Shown here: positions 12,510 through 24,872 of the stretch, piece after piece
Layout of the letters: the number at the start of each line of letters is the position of its first letter
Numbering within the stretch: position 1 is the stretch's first letter
From: Pyrrhoderma lamaoense
Lineage: Eukaryota > Basidiomycota > Agaricomycetes > Hymenochaetales > Hymenochaetaceae
NCBI GenBank assembly: GCA_002794735.1
Contig: NBAZ01000003.1
Span: 682,001-746,000, forward strand
DNA: 64,000 nucleotides
Reading direction: 5' to 3'
The notes under the pieces: generated by a model
The model's input: only the letters and a program-made list of their open reading frames with translations
The model's database searches: none
What the model was told of the DNA's origin: nothing
Made by a program: the position numbers and the translations under genes

Positions 12510-14643
12510 GTGAACTGTGTTTTACAGTTCTCGGGACCATGATTATTTCTAGATTCACGATTTTCACGATTTAACATGACAAGATCCTTTTTTTTACCCC
12601 CATTATGTTTTATACCTGTTATCTACTATGACTTCGCATACGTATTTATAATAGCATATCATTGAATCTAATCCAAGGCTGTTAAGCCGTACTTCAGACC
12701 CACGTCACATAGATATGCTTATGGGGCTTGACACTAATGTCAAGAGTCGTAGTTAAATACGTCTACTGATCTCAGTGTCCTGATTGTCGTGTGTCTCATC
12801 TCCTGCGTAAAATCATAGATCGGTTTCTATTAAAGTGAATCTCGATTTGCGGCAACACCACGCTCCGCGAATCAGCATAAGCCAAGAAGAACAATACCGA
12901 AATTATTCCAATTGGACAGGAACTGGTATTCGTATAAATTTAGCATACGGATAGGAAATGGACTAACATTCGATAAATTTGTAATTAAAAATTTCTTGGC
13001 TAGGAGTTTAACATTCATTGAAACAGAACTTTCTGGTCAAAAGCCATGCTTATGGCAACAGGTATAAAGGTCGGATGCTGGAGTATCATATGCAATGAAG
13101 AGCACACAACATCCGATTAGCATTAAAAACTCACGATCTCTGCTATAGTTTAGATAAGCAAGAAAAAAGTCTCACAAAAATCCATACCATGCATTCCCCA
13201 TGCAGGAGCCGCCTCCAACTCTGCCACATCATCTTTGCATCTAACGTACATCTTATCTTTATACTTTTTATACAACTATCACATATATATATCTACATCC
13301 TTCAACAGTAGTTGCATAACTCGTGTGCGGCTTTTCCACGATCCTGTATCAAGATATGTGAGTATGTGCCACTGGTAAGGGTGGCACAGAAAAACTAACA
13401 AGCATAGATACGGGGTGCACATTTGCAGGAGGTTCCAGGATTGTAATCATACACAATGAAATTCTTCTCCTCATCGGTCATAGAATTCCAGAGGATATCA
13501 CTGAAATGTGCTGGCTTCTGAGGGACGGTACTCGATCACGAGATTTGAATAACGATCTTGGGAATCCTGATGCTGAAACTTCTTTCTGGTTGTTAAGATT
13601 ATTCTACGCAATTTAGCAGTTTTAGAATATATCAACAACTTGAAAGATGCAATTAGAGCTCACTGCTACAGCCGAGATAGATTTTCGGCCTTTTCACTAT
13701 TTTTGTGATACTGTATGCATGAAGGCTGATGTTCGAACTCGTCCTGGTCGCGCGGGCAGTTACTAAAGTAGCCAACAAGTTTCTGCACTTCTCTCGATTT
13801 GACTGTCATATCCCACCAATCGAATGTCTCGTCATCCCCGTACCCTTCTTCGGAATGGACCTGGTTTTAGAAAGCCTCTCGACAAGGCGATCAATAAAAG
13901 CCTGGCAGACTTCTTTACAGCTTGGGTACGTTCTACGATTGCCCGCATATACAATAATTAGAAACTTAGAAAACACAAATTATCCGCGGGAAATTTGGAC
14001 ATACCAGAGATCATTGTACTTTCCGCTGATCAAACGAGGTAAAAAAAGAGTAGTGGTGGAAATTGTTAGTTCTTGAGTTAAAATGCTCTGGTGAAGTATA
14101 TAAGGAATAAAAAAATCGGATGCAGTGTTTATCGATGTCTAGTCTACTAATCCCTTCTATTTATATGAGGACTGAACAGTACTAACCGACATGCACGTGA
14201 CCGCGCTTGTTTGTTTTGTTGTTATTAAACCTTATTTTATTCTGATTTTTTCCCGTGACCACAACCCACTTCTTGGTGCATCGTTAGCATCTTTTGGTTA
14301 AACATATTCTTTGTTGTATTTTTAAGCGATGTATTTAGACCATTAGAAGCCAGAGTTTTGCTCTTACATCTGCTTTTGGTTGTACCCTAACCTATAGATC
14401 AGCACCCCCAAAATAGAACAAAGGCACTAGTTTAAAATAGTTGCTTCTCATAAGCTTGCACAATAATGCACAATAAGCGTTGGAGTTGTGGCCTTTAAGC
14501 TCTGTCATCTGAGGTCCTACATTTCAAAGGCCTGTATGTTGGCGCACAACTACCGATTAAGTTATATTTATCCAATCTTTTTATATACAAGCATGCATTC
14601 GAAAGAATATTCTTAACGAAGTGTATTATCTGCTACCTCCAGT
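12510..14643. other. Convergent intergenic region between SulP and CE16 genes
   Basis: About 2.1 kb between the 3' ends of two convergent genes. It contains one ATG frame of 115 codons (13729-14076, plus strand) that I do not recognise and that has no domain, signal peptide or membrane segment. I see no repeat or RNA gene. Homopyrimidine and AT-rich tracts are common. Confidence 0.4.
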
Positions 14644-16464
14644 TTACCATAGAGTTCCTGCTAGAACAGTGGAGACATTTTGTCCAAAGATTGTATGAGC
14701 AGCACCTTTATTATATTAATTTAGCACAGAAAGTAATTAGATCCGTGAAAATACACGTACTTGTAGGGTGGAGATTATTTCTAAATAGTGTAAGTCTAAT
14801 TCAAATTTACAAGATGCAAAACGTAGCTTACCCCCAGAAGTCATCTGTACCTCCATAAGATGTCGCATCAACAAAGCCAAAGGCGGTAGGGTTGTCCAAC
14901 ACCAGTGTGAACGCCGTATTCGAGTCCCAGACCCAGGTTTTTACCTATAATCCATATGGTTTTTAAAATGTAAGTATGTAAGCGATTTGAAGAAAGTTAC
15001 TTACGTCAGTATTGTTTGCCATGAGCTGAGCGGCACGGGCAGCAAGCTTAGAGTTATATCCTGCTATAACGCTTTTCAAAAGACTCTGCGCGTCTGTTGA
15101 TTGTGCTAACATCTATATATCAAATCTCACAAAAAGTTTTAGAAGCGAGGAAGAGAATTGCATACCAGTGGGGAACGGTCTGTCGGTGGTACGTTTAAGA
15201 AAAGGAAGTTTCGGCCACCAACATCACTGAAAGTCAAATGTAGAGTTAATGTGTCTTGGAATAATCCCAGTTCAGAAAGGGATCTCACTACTGCGTAGCA
15301 ACTGATCAGCCATGAAAGCTCTATAAGATAGTATGTAATAAACTTACAATCTTCTGCACAAGTGCAAAGTATGCATCTAACAATGTATCGGAAAATCTAC
15401 CAATTCACAACAATAATTCATGGATAATTATACACAAATCAGGATCCGAATTTACTCACGCGTCTCTATCTCCACTCATATAGTAGCTGTTACCAAGATC
15501 GTTAATCCCAATCCAGAATGAAAATAAAGAGGTTTCGCTAGTCCATGGAGCAGTAGACGGCTTCTTTGCTGCACCACTTAAAAATTGATTGACCTGATCT
15601 GTCATTGACAGTACTGTGGGCTCATAAGGCTGGACCAGTGATGCTATATAATAGGACTATTAGCAGTCTTAAAATATAGAAGAGGGGAGTGGTCTGAGAT
15701 TACCATCAATAGTTGCACCACCGTAAGCATAGTTGTAAGTTAGGATTAAGGAGTTGTTGAACACGACAGTATCGACATCAATCCAGTTGGTACCACCAAC
15801 TGCCGTATATCCCTGATGCAAGATAAGTAACAGAGTATATGCTTCCACCAAGCTTTGAATATATTACGGGATATGGGGGGTTGCCAAGCGGGTTTCCGAC
15901 AGTTGGCACCTCGCCAGTCGGATCAAAACCGGTCTGGGTGTATGAATCGCCACTACAACAAAAAAACTCAGGAGAGAATGTGAGACAAGCCTTATGATAT
16001 CTTACAAGCTAAACCAATAGTTAACATCTGCTGCTGGAGTTGACGTAGGTGCTCCGGAATCTGTCGTTGAGGTAGGTATAGGAGTGGAAGCCTCACTGGA
16101 AGAACTTGCTGTGCTAGGTAAGCACTGGGAATAATCTTAGTTTATACATTACAAGTCAGTATATGGGATAATTGAAACGTTTTATGAGCTCATATTCACA
16201 ATCGTTAAGAACTGTGCAAACAGTTCTATATTTTAGTGTATTAGCAAAACTTGTCAACCTCAGGCCATCAAATTCGTACCCAGATACACATGCAGTGTCG
16301 CCAGTCCAACCAATCCCACCACCTTAGAATTCCCACTTCAGAGACAAATTATAAGGTTAAGCGGTATTTATGAACGTACATTGACCCCATACAGCTTGTT
16401 GAGCCAAGGTACTTGTGATACTAGCAAGAAGGCTCATAGATATTAATAATGAACGCGAAAACAT
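14644..16464 (-). CDS. Secreted CBM1-linked CE16 (GDSL) acetylesterase
   Basis: A secreted plant-cell-wall deacetylase that probably removes acetyl groups from hemicellulose oligomers. Residues 1-22 form a signal peptide ending in STLAQ. A family 1 cellulose-binding module follows, QAVWGQCGGIGWTGDTAC, then CTVLNDYYSQCLP, with its aromatic and four Cys residues intact once two phase-matched introns are removed. A Ser/Thr/Pro linker leads to the GDSL-type catalytic domain. Block I is FSGDSYTQTGF with the nucleophile Ser, then GGTNWIDVD, and the GxND block is WIGINDLGNSYYMSG. The C-terminal His block is GNNLHPTSAAH, followed by IFGQNVSTVLAG and a TAA at 14644. The residue three before the catalytic His, often Asp, is Asn here. 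About ten introns are present. The gene is convergent with SulP and head-to-tail with the glucosidase gene. Confidence 0.88.
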
Positions 16465-17112
16465 CTCTCGTCAAGGCACTTCAGAGTAATCTTGTAACAA
16501 GTCAAGGTTTATTAGCCCCAAGCTAAGATTTTTTTTCAAGTGGCTTCAAGTCGACAATGTCAGTGAGCAAAGCAACTCTCTCAAGATCCCTATGTCAATC
16601 TTATACCCTTCTCCACTTTGACGGGAAATCGTGTTAACAGCACAGATATTCTCAGGTGATCAAGAGCGCGCCGCTTTTCTGTCCGGCATACGATTACAAT
16701 TTCAAGAATTGCCGCCAAAAGGTCAGCGAGCGGAGAAAATGTTGTCGTGAAATATGAGTTCCAGACTTGTATAGACCGTAATTCATGTGCTGGCAAGGAA
16801 ACTACCTTATTGGATTACTTTCCGGTTGACCGAATTTCATCCGACATTTGCTAAACCACAATCATGTATTCGCTTCACGCCAAACAAGTTCCATTATCAT
16901 TGACAAATGAGAAAGATGTATAAACCTGAGTGGTTGAGTTCCGTACAACATGACTGAAGGGACCAGGAGTCAAGACAGATAATTCGAAAATAATCGGACT
17001 CAATTGAACTATGCACGAACACGTGACCGATTTTTCTTCGTATTTGTATTGTGCTTCGATAGTTGAGACTGAAACGAAAAAAAATGATATTGAACAATTA
17101 GCATCTGGTCAT
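16465..17112. other. Intergenic, CE16 promoter and glucosidase 3' flank
   Basis: This is the promoter side of the esterase gene and the 3' flank of the glucosidase II gene. The frames seen on the minus strand have no family features. Nothing further was recognised. Confidence 0.45.
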
Positions 17113-20100
17113 CTACTCAATCACAATCTCCCAGTCCCTTGAAATGAGGGTACCAGGATTCTTTAGTTTTAGTACACTCGCTTTGCCCTCTTTCTTCCCT
17201 GAGGCTTCAACACCATCTTCCCACTCCCAATCCAGGGTTTTTCCATTCTCTATCTTAACAGATGAAGGCTTCGTACCAAGACCTAGTATGACAACTCTCT
17301 CTACTCCTACATTCTTCGCATCTAGCTCCGCTGCAAATGAGTTCTTCGGGTCATATACTGCGAGTTCAACTCCGTCCACGGCAACCTTAAGGTTATTCCC
17401 TGTAAGATCCTTGCTACTTATCTTCAGGCCTTTCTTCCCGATCCTGCTAGCAGTGAACTCCCGCCACACAATTTGTCCCTTTTCATGCTCAAAGCTGTTG
17501 CCGTCATCAACATAGAGCTCCCCTTCGCTTCACCCTTAGCATCAAGAGCGACGCGTAGAGTGAATGGATCATAGCGCATGAGAGGAGAGCTTCGTCTTGG
17601 ACGTTCTCGCGTAGGTATAACTGATCCCCCACGTATAAATACAGGTATCTGCTCAAGAGTTGCAGATACAGTAATTTGCTTGTTACCACGTCCGCCCCGG
17701 TAGAGTGTACCAGTAAAATAATCGTAGTATGGCTAAGTATCGCCATTCCGAATTTATTAGTATCACTACACTATTAGTATTTGAAACTCACGTACCTGAG
17801 CATCGGATAAGTAAACATTCGTCTCAGTTACACCCTTTGCAGTTATGGGTTTGACAAGTAATCCAGAAGATCCGATATAGAACTGATCATCGATGGATAC
17901 CCCGTCCTTGTCATTTGGGAAAACAAAGAATTGTGGTCTATTATTTGGCAATTCAGTCGAGTTGAACCAGCGATTTTCGAAGGAATAGTAACCTTAGTAC
18001 AGGAGAACCGGTCACACTTGTCTCCCTGAACGCAGTGTACCATATCGGTAACATCTTATACCGAAGTTTAATGACATCACGTAAAATGCTTTTATATGGT
18101 TCATCAAGTAAGTAGGGCTCGCGACGTTTCGTATCGATGTGTGCATGGGCACGGAAGAACGGGAAGAAGATGCCTAGCTCATACCATCTTACGAGCATCT
18201 CTGGTTCAGGGTTACCAAAGAAGCCTCCCACATCAGCTAGAAACATGGATAGTTAGCAAGTAAATCCAGTCTTATGAAAGACACTGTTACGTACATCCGG
18301 AGAAAGACATCCCCCCTAAGCTGTTCGCGAGGACCATCTTCAAACCAACTTCCATATGTTCCCATGTTCCGAGGTTATCACCAGTCCACATGGCTCCAAA
18401 GCGCTGCGACCCGGCGAAGAAGGAACGGGTTAATACAAAGGGCCGCTTTGGAGGATCCGAACGTTCGCGAAGTGCTTGCCACGTCTGATTTGTCTATAAG
18501 CAAGATACATAAGTCAAATTGCTCATATCAAGCTTATATGAGGACTGCTTACAAACAACATGCCATTGATATTATGAACGTCTCTATGTTCCCAGCCCCC
18601 ATAGTGAATATTATCTCGCTGCATGGATATCTCCGGCCCGTTGAAAACTGATGGCTACATTTAATTACAGTTAAACAGGTGTTTTACACCCAATCAGTGG
18701 AACATGGGTATACCTCATTCATATCATTCCAAATTCCAACATCCTCTGTACTATCGACCCATGAGAATTTGCCGTTCGCAGCAGGTTGGGTTTTGAAAAG
18801 TGTTTTCCACCATCCCCAAGCACTAGGGTTGAACATATCAACCCAAGCACTACTACCTGCCCAGCACCATCCTTCATACTCACTCTTCCCGTCAGGCTTC
18901 TTGACCAGCACATCAATATCTTGAGCTTCCTTGTAAACGGGATAGTTCGAAGTACGCTTGAGATGAGGATCAATAATAACGACCATCTGGTGGGGCCAAG
19001 AATATGTGTGAACGAAGTGTCTAAAAGTTTAGATCTTAATTCACAAACCTTCCTACCAATGGCTTCAACATCCTTGATCATATCTACGGGATCCGGGAAG
19101 TTTTTCTTATCCCAAATAAAGTATTTGTGTTCTTCCGCATATTCGATATCAAGCCAGAAGACATCTACCGGAAAATCCTCTTCATCAAATCTTGACTGAA
19201 CAGATCGGATATCATCCGATGAGATGTAGTTCCAACGACATTGATGATATCCAAGAGCCCAAGTAGCCGGGAGTACCGGAGTACCTGTGAGTCTAGCGTA
19301 CTGAGCAGCAACAGCTTCGGGCGTAGGCCCAGGAAGAAGGAAGGTATCAAGGATACCCGATTCAGAAACCCAGTGCGTATGAGAAGAATCTACAGAGGGA
19401 TGTTCGACATCGATCCAAGTTTCTGAGCCGACAACATGGAAGACTCCAACGGTAGAACCCTTAGGTGAATGAGCATACATGAGGGGAATAGAGCCATACA
19501 GAGACATAGGCGAGTCCGCAAGGTACTCGAAGACATCGGCATTGAAGAATCGGTAGGGTTCTTCATATTTTGCATCTTTTCCCTTTGTTGTAGGTAAATC
19601 TAATAGGGTTGCATGTTGAGGAATACCATATAAATGCCCGTGATGAGGAAAATCAATGTCAAGAGATAATGACTCTGGTCCTAGATTTCATGACTTATAA
19701 GCAACCTTATTTTACAGAACTACAAAAATAGCTAGCTCAATGCCCAATGCCATACCTTTAGGTTTTGAGTCTTTCCAGGATTTGAATGATTCTTCCCACC
19801 AGCCATCTTCCTCACCTTCAAACCAAGCAGCTGGATTCACTTTTTCTTGTTCAAGCACTTCTTGAACATTTTCTTCACCTTCTGGAGAGGCCTCTACTTT
19901 CGGTTGTTCTGGTTCCTTAGTTCTAAAGTGTTCCATATGCAGAAGTCCCCTGCTATTCAAGACAATTTCTTCCTTCCCTTTCCTGAGTAGTGAAACTTTC
20001 AATGGTTGCAATTGTACAACTGTCGTTGTGTCATCATAATCCGCTCGAACATCCTTCTTTCCCACAGTCCATTTAATGTCCTTGTTTATCTCAGAATTTT

Positions 20101-20455
20101 TCATAAGAGCCCACGACGCAGCTTCATTATATCTTTTCCGTAACCCATCTTTCTCATCCATACGCACTCGTACAACACCATCTACCAAGATTTGTAGATC
20201 AAGAGTGAACTTTATATCAGGATAGATATTCGATATAACACTAGCAGAGAAAGATGCTTCATCCCGTGATATACTAATCGACGAAGCATCCACGGAGTAA
20301 GGAGAAATCCAGTCTGCGGCCTCACTGGCACGAGTAGCGAGTGCACGGCCTCGTCGACAGAACGCAGATTGAGAACATGTTTTCCAATCAGCTGTTTTCA
20401 GAGCAAAGAAGGGTTGTACAAGGAGAGATAAGAGTGCTAACTTAAGCACTCGCAT
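17113..20455 (-). CDS. Glucosidase II alpha subunit (GH31)
   Basis: ER-lumen alpha-glucosidase that trims the inner glucoses of N-glycans in glycoprotein quality control; yeast ROT2 and human GANAB are orthologues. Signal peptide [20 protein letters not shown] begins at the ATG at 20455; the frame further upstream starts with GTG. It is followed by the glucosidase II N-terminus [18 protein letters not shown] and an acidic Glu-rich insert. GH31 motifs in order: [59 protein letters not shown], the nucleophile motif GIWNDMNE joined by splicing to PSVFNGPE, the acid/base motif FGAMWTGDN, and [14 protein letters not shown]. The C-terminal beta domain ends ...SRDWEIVIE. About nine introns are visible. 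Two frame breaks, near 17520 and near 17990, interrupt otherwise conserved sequence; see findings. Expected length is about 980 residues. Confidence 0.95.
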
Positions 20456-20864
20456 CCTGTGCTTGCTGGTGTACCAGCTCTGCACAAGGAGTTAATTCTG
20501 GGTGTTTAAAGAAAGATATATAATCTGGAACGCGTCCGTGTCAAATGGCGGGTCGCGTTTAGTGAACGTGGCATCATGTCGATCATCTGCATTGATCGTA
20601 AATCTTAGTTTAGTATATATTATGTAATGCAACTGATCACTGGACGTGGGAGATAGCTACGTCATACTTAACTTAGTTAAATCATTTAAGTTTGTTGATT
20701 GTCCATATGTATACGACTACTTTATATACTATTTGTGGGAATATCTTATCTTACTTATAGTTTATATATGTTGAATAATATCGTTATCGAAAGCCTTAGC
20801 CTATACAACGTAATCGGATAAGCTGTAGGCTGGCTGAAAACTAACAAGAAACAAGTCTTTTAAA
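20456..20864. promoter_or_regulatory. Divergent promoter region, glucosidase II and cyclase genes
   Basis: About 410 bp separate the two ATGs, which point away from each other, so both promoters must fit here. The sequence is AT-rich with TATATA stretches near 20615 and 20725-20770, on either side. No specific operator was recognised. Confidence 0.4.
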
Positions 20865-21634
20865 ATGCATGTATACGATCTCTCGCTACCTCTAGACGAA
20901 AATACTCAGTTATACCCTGGTAGCCCATGTGTGGTCTGCGAAAAGAGTGCTACAGTAGAGAAGGATGGTTACAATGTCGTCACTCTCACTCTCGGTTCTC
21001 ATAGTGGGACACACATTGACGTTCCTTATCACTTTGTCGCAGATGGGAAGACTACCGATAAAGTAGACTTAGGGGATTTGGTTGGTCCAGCCATCGTTTT
21101 AGATGTCTCCGCGGCCTCAGTAGAACCCCGCACTCGAATAACCTGGAGTGATCTAGTGAAAGCAGGGATTGATCATTTGCTAAGCCCCGAGCCCAACTCC
21201 AACCCACCATATCGCATCGTTCTTGCCCACACAGGCTGGCAAAAATACTATCAGACTCCTCGCTATAATGATCATCCATTCTTTGACAACGATGTAGCCG
21301 AAAATCTACTTAAACGAGGAGTGCGGGTATTTGGTGTTGACACACTCAGTCCGGACGAGACACCTCCAGTGCATATAGAAGATTTTGTCGTACACTACAC
21401 TCTACTTGGGGCAGGGGCTATGATCATTGAAAATTTAACCAACCTAGACTCCTTGTTACCTCCAAAGCTGTATTTAAGGTCAAACGAGAGAATCCATGTT
21501 AGCCTACTTCCTCTGTCTCTCACTGGTAGGTCTTTTGTCGTACAAGGAGTGATTCAGTTTGATATAGATATATTGTAGGTGGAGATGGGTCACCAATACG
21601 TGCTGCTGCTTGGATACAGGAAACTCATGTGTAA
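20865..21634 (+). CDS. Cyclase-family metal hydrolase (kynurenine formamidase-like)
   Basis: A member of the cyclase/KynB fold family (PF04199), metal-dependent hydrolases of which kynurenine formamidase is the best-known member; the substrate here is not known. The N terminus MHVYDLSLPLDENTQLYPGSP and the metal motif SHSGTHIDVPYHF are canonical, as are FGVDTLSPDETPPVHIEDF and the late LLGAGAMIIENLTNL. One 53-nt intron (21526-21578) must be removed to finish the protein: the spliced tail reads SLTGGDGSPIRAAAWIQETHV before a TAA at 21634. Reading straight through the intron gives an unrelated tail ending at 21578. Total about 238 residues, a normal length. Confidence 0.88.
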
Positions 21635-21834
21635 TTCTGCTACGATTGAACAAATGTATAAAGAAGTAAATAGTATACAATAGCAGTCCATCAATTTTAG
21701 CTCGAAATCTTGGTTTGATCATTTTTCTTACATTACTCAAAACATCTGATAAGAGAAACAATTGAAGGAATCTATATGTTCGATAAATATCTGTTGTCAC
21801 CTCTATTATGTCAACATCATCTTTCCACTCGAGC

Positions 21835-23159
21835 TCAATACAACGAGTATCTGTTTCCAAATCCATCAAAGACATAAGAATCCAGTGGGGCGAGTCCCGA
21901 GCCATCATTACAGGCGCTTGCAGGTAAGTAAGCAACTTCCTGCATTTTGATTCCAGGAATTGACCCTGCAACCGATCCTAATCGCTCAAATACTTTCACC
22001 CCTCCTCCATTTGCTCCACCCGCGATAAGATATCTATCTTGCGGTCCAAAAAATATGAAACCACGGAGATGACTAAGTCCTGTCTCCAGCTCACCAACGA
22101 GCTTCAGCGATCCTGTCTCAGATGCGATCGTAGTATATATCGAGATGATATCTCCGCTTGGACGTGGATCATTCCTATTAGATACGTACAATAGAGGGGT
22201 CGGGAATAGGTCGTTCGGTAGAGGGCATAGCAACTCCGCAGCAAGCATTATCAAGGGATCTAGTCCCTTTGGCATAGGTAGAGTAACTTCCGAAAGAAGC
22301 TCTGGTGTACTATGTTGCGAAAACGAGTGCGCAGTTAGGTGACTAGTGAGCTCCAGTAGCGTGTAAAGTTTGTTATCTAGGGAATAGGCAATAGGAACCC
22401 AGTTAACAATCAGGAAACCGAAGAAATTCATATAATTCATATTAAATGCCACATATTAACTCACCGTATACGATAACATGTCTCGGCCCGCCTCCTGTAT
22501 GTTTCTCAAACTTCAATTCGCCGTTTCTTTCCCATATACCAGTAGCGGACTTTTTCAATCTCCAAATAGTATCAGCTCCTAAATCAGGGACTAACACCTC
22601 ATCTGTGTTTTGTGAGTAATATACTTGGTGTGGATGTGAAGCTTCCTGTCTCTCGCTACAAGGGCCAGATCCCGAAAACTGAAGAGCTGGTTGGAGACTC
22701 TTTAATGTTATATTACTTCCAGTTGATAATGATACGATAGAGGGCTGTTCAAAGATTCCAATAGTCCCTGACGAATACTACCGAAGAAAAAGAACATACA
22801 GCAATTTATGTCTATTTCTTCGGAGGTAATGGATAAAAGTTACTCACGTTCCCTACTAAGATGTCATTTTCAATACAAAGTATTGAACATGGATCCGATC
22901 CTCCGCTCGCTTCATTCGCTACAACTCGACCTTTTCCCGTCTCTAGATCATATTTGATTGCAAGTAGCCTCCCGTCAGCTTGTTCAAGGCCTGTGAACAC
23001 AACACTCGGATAACGAGGGTGCCGCTCCAGCCATGAGGGGTGGTGTCCTACCTCTAAAGAAGAGGATAACACTAAAGCAGTTTCAGGTGGTTTTAAAGGG
23101 TCAAAAACAAGTGTGTATATCGACGATGTATATGATGCGACGAGTATACGAAATGTCAT
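21835..23159 (-). CDS. Lactonase-type seven-bladed beta-propeller protein
   Basis: Resembles the 6-phosphogluconolactonase / carboxy-muconate cyclase propeller family (PF10282); the reaction is not known. From the ATG at 23159 it begins MTFRILVASYTSSIYTLVFD, a typical first strand. Then come LEVGHHPSWLERHP, SGGSDPCSILCIEND, ASHPHQVYYSQNTDEVLVPD with the conserved HPH, LGADTIWRLKK, GGGPRHVIVY and LRGFIFFGPQDRYLIAGGA. Two introns separate three exons, around 22,800 and 22,440. The frame is open further upstream to 23477 with a hydrophobic stretch, but the family start argues for 23159. The C-terminal 30 residues fit the family less well, so a short intron or indel near 21,930 is possible. It is tail-to-tail with the cyclase gene, 200 bp away. 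Confidence 0.82.
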
Positions 23160-24872
23160 AGCTAAGTCGACTCGTGGTTTGCGATTTCTCGAGTTGAAAG
23201 GAGTTTTAGTATTTACTTGTCTTCGACCCTCAACGACCGAAGCAGTGCGAGTTGTTGATCTGAAAAATAACTGAGTGAGTAACTGTCTTATACTAGCCAG
23301 CCGACTAAAAAGAGCTCCCATGTGACTCCTATGTCGAGTCAAAGGGGACCGCAATTTCACAGCAAATGAAGAAAAAAGAATAAAAAATAAAAAGGAAGCT
23401 GTGAGGGTTCCTAAATAATCCAAAGAACAAAGTGAATCACCCACAAGAGCTTTTATAACCAAATTATTGGGTTTCAAATTAGATCAATATATAAGAGGTG
23501 TCCAGAAACGATAACTGCCCTCTTCTATTACTCTATCCCGAAAATACTCAAATTTGTTATGATAGTTGCGTATTCGCCCAGTAGAATCCGATATATTACC
23601 GGTAAGTTATGTAGGTAACAGCGAGTCTGATAAGAGAAACAGGGTGTTACATTATTTATGTGTCCGCTTTTCTGAACCCTTCTACGGAGGGGAGCTACGA
23701 GCGGTAGAAAGACGGGAACCTGAACGTACCCAACTATGTCTATCTATACCCACCTCTTCAGGTTTTGAAATCTCGGATATGTGCCTTGCCTGCTTCGTTT
23801 CGTGATACGTGATACAAATTGATTCTTCTACTCTAGAAGAGGCCCTAAAAAACTTTCTTATTCAAAATCTCTAACTTTTTATATTCAAAGACACCAAGAG
23901 GTGTTTCCTATACGTGTATCTTTCACCACGTTATTTATGACCCCAACTAGATCGATGACAAATTTAGAAGAAGAAGGAAGGTCAGAGGGATAAAGGGGAA
24001 GGAGGGGCTAGGCGAAGGGAGGACTGATAGTTAGAAGGTGCATATGCATCACGCATATACTCAAACGCGATGATAGAGTCATAGACTTCGGGTCGATCTT
24101 ACGCATCTTCCGCCCATATTATTAGATGCATAACAGCATAAACATGGCCCAGCTCGAAGTTCCTCCTTCATAAATCCGGACATCCACCGCGAAGTACGCG
24201 CGCTTGTCGTGAGCAAAATTAGGAGATACCATCAGAGTGTGTAGAAAAGGGAGAACGGGGAACTTGTTCAGATTTAGAGTAACTTGCACCAATGTTCGAG
24301 TTCAAATTTACTCAACCTAGGTCAGATTACCCAGATAGGAGTCGAGAAAAAAGTCCATGAGAAGCGGGTCACTCGAACTTCACCTCAGTTCACATGCTAT
24401 TTATTTCATTTACTGATCTTCTTCTCTTCTTCAAAGCTTTTACCTGTTTTGGTACTGAATTGATATAGAAGAAACTATGATTATACTACGAAAACTCAAA
24501 CAGGGTAGTAAACAAGATAATAAAGAGACGTATACAGTTCATTACCAAAGACAGGTCTAGACAGGAGCCTATGAATATAGTTGCATCCGTCCAAGATCAT
24601 AAGGGACATGTCTCCAGTGAGACATAGCTGAGTTTATAAACGGTAACAAAGATGGTAGAGGAAGTGATAGTTTACGGTTGAAATAGATAATGTATGCTGA
24701 GATAAGAGATAGACATAGCAAGAAATGTCACAGGAGTAGATCGTCAGCGAATTGATCGCGAGCATCCACATCGAAAGCTGAATACAGAGACCCTTAAAAG
24801 GATTATATAAGAAAAAAAAGAATAACCAAAAATGACATCAATATCCTGTCACAAAGACAAAGCAAATGCCTT
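23160..24872. other. Intergenic, lactonase promoter and F-BAR 3' flank
   Basis: 1.7 kb without a supported gene. A hydrophobic minus-strand frame directly upstream of the lactonase ATG (to 23477) might be a 5' extension or a chance frame. Around 24,640-24,870 the sequence is purine-rich on the plus strand. No repeats or RNA genes were recognised. Confidence 0.4.

Noticed and set aside
13729..14076. 115-codon ATG frame in the SulP-CE16 intergenic region
   Set aside because: No family features or splice context; kept only as a note in the intergenic entry.
17144..17515. Long plus-strand open frame opposite the glucosidase II C terminus
   Set aside because: It is the antisense shadow of a well-supported GH31 exon.
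23566..23805. 79-codon plus-strand frame upstream of the lactonase
   Set aside because: It starts at TTG, overlaps no conserved motif and ends without family features.
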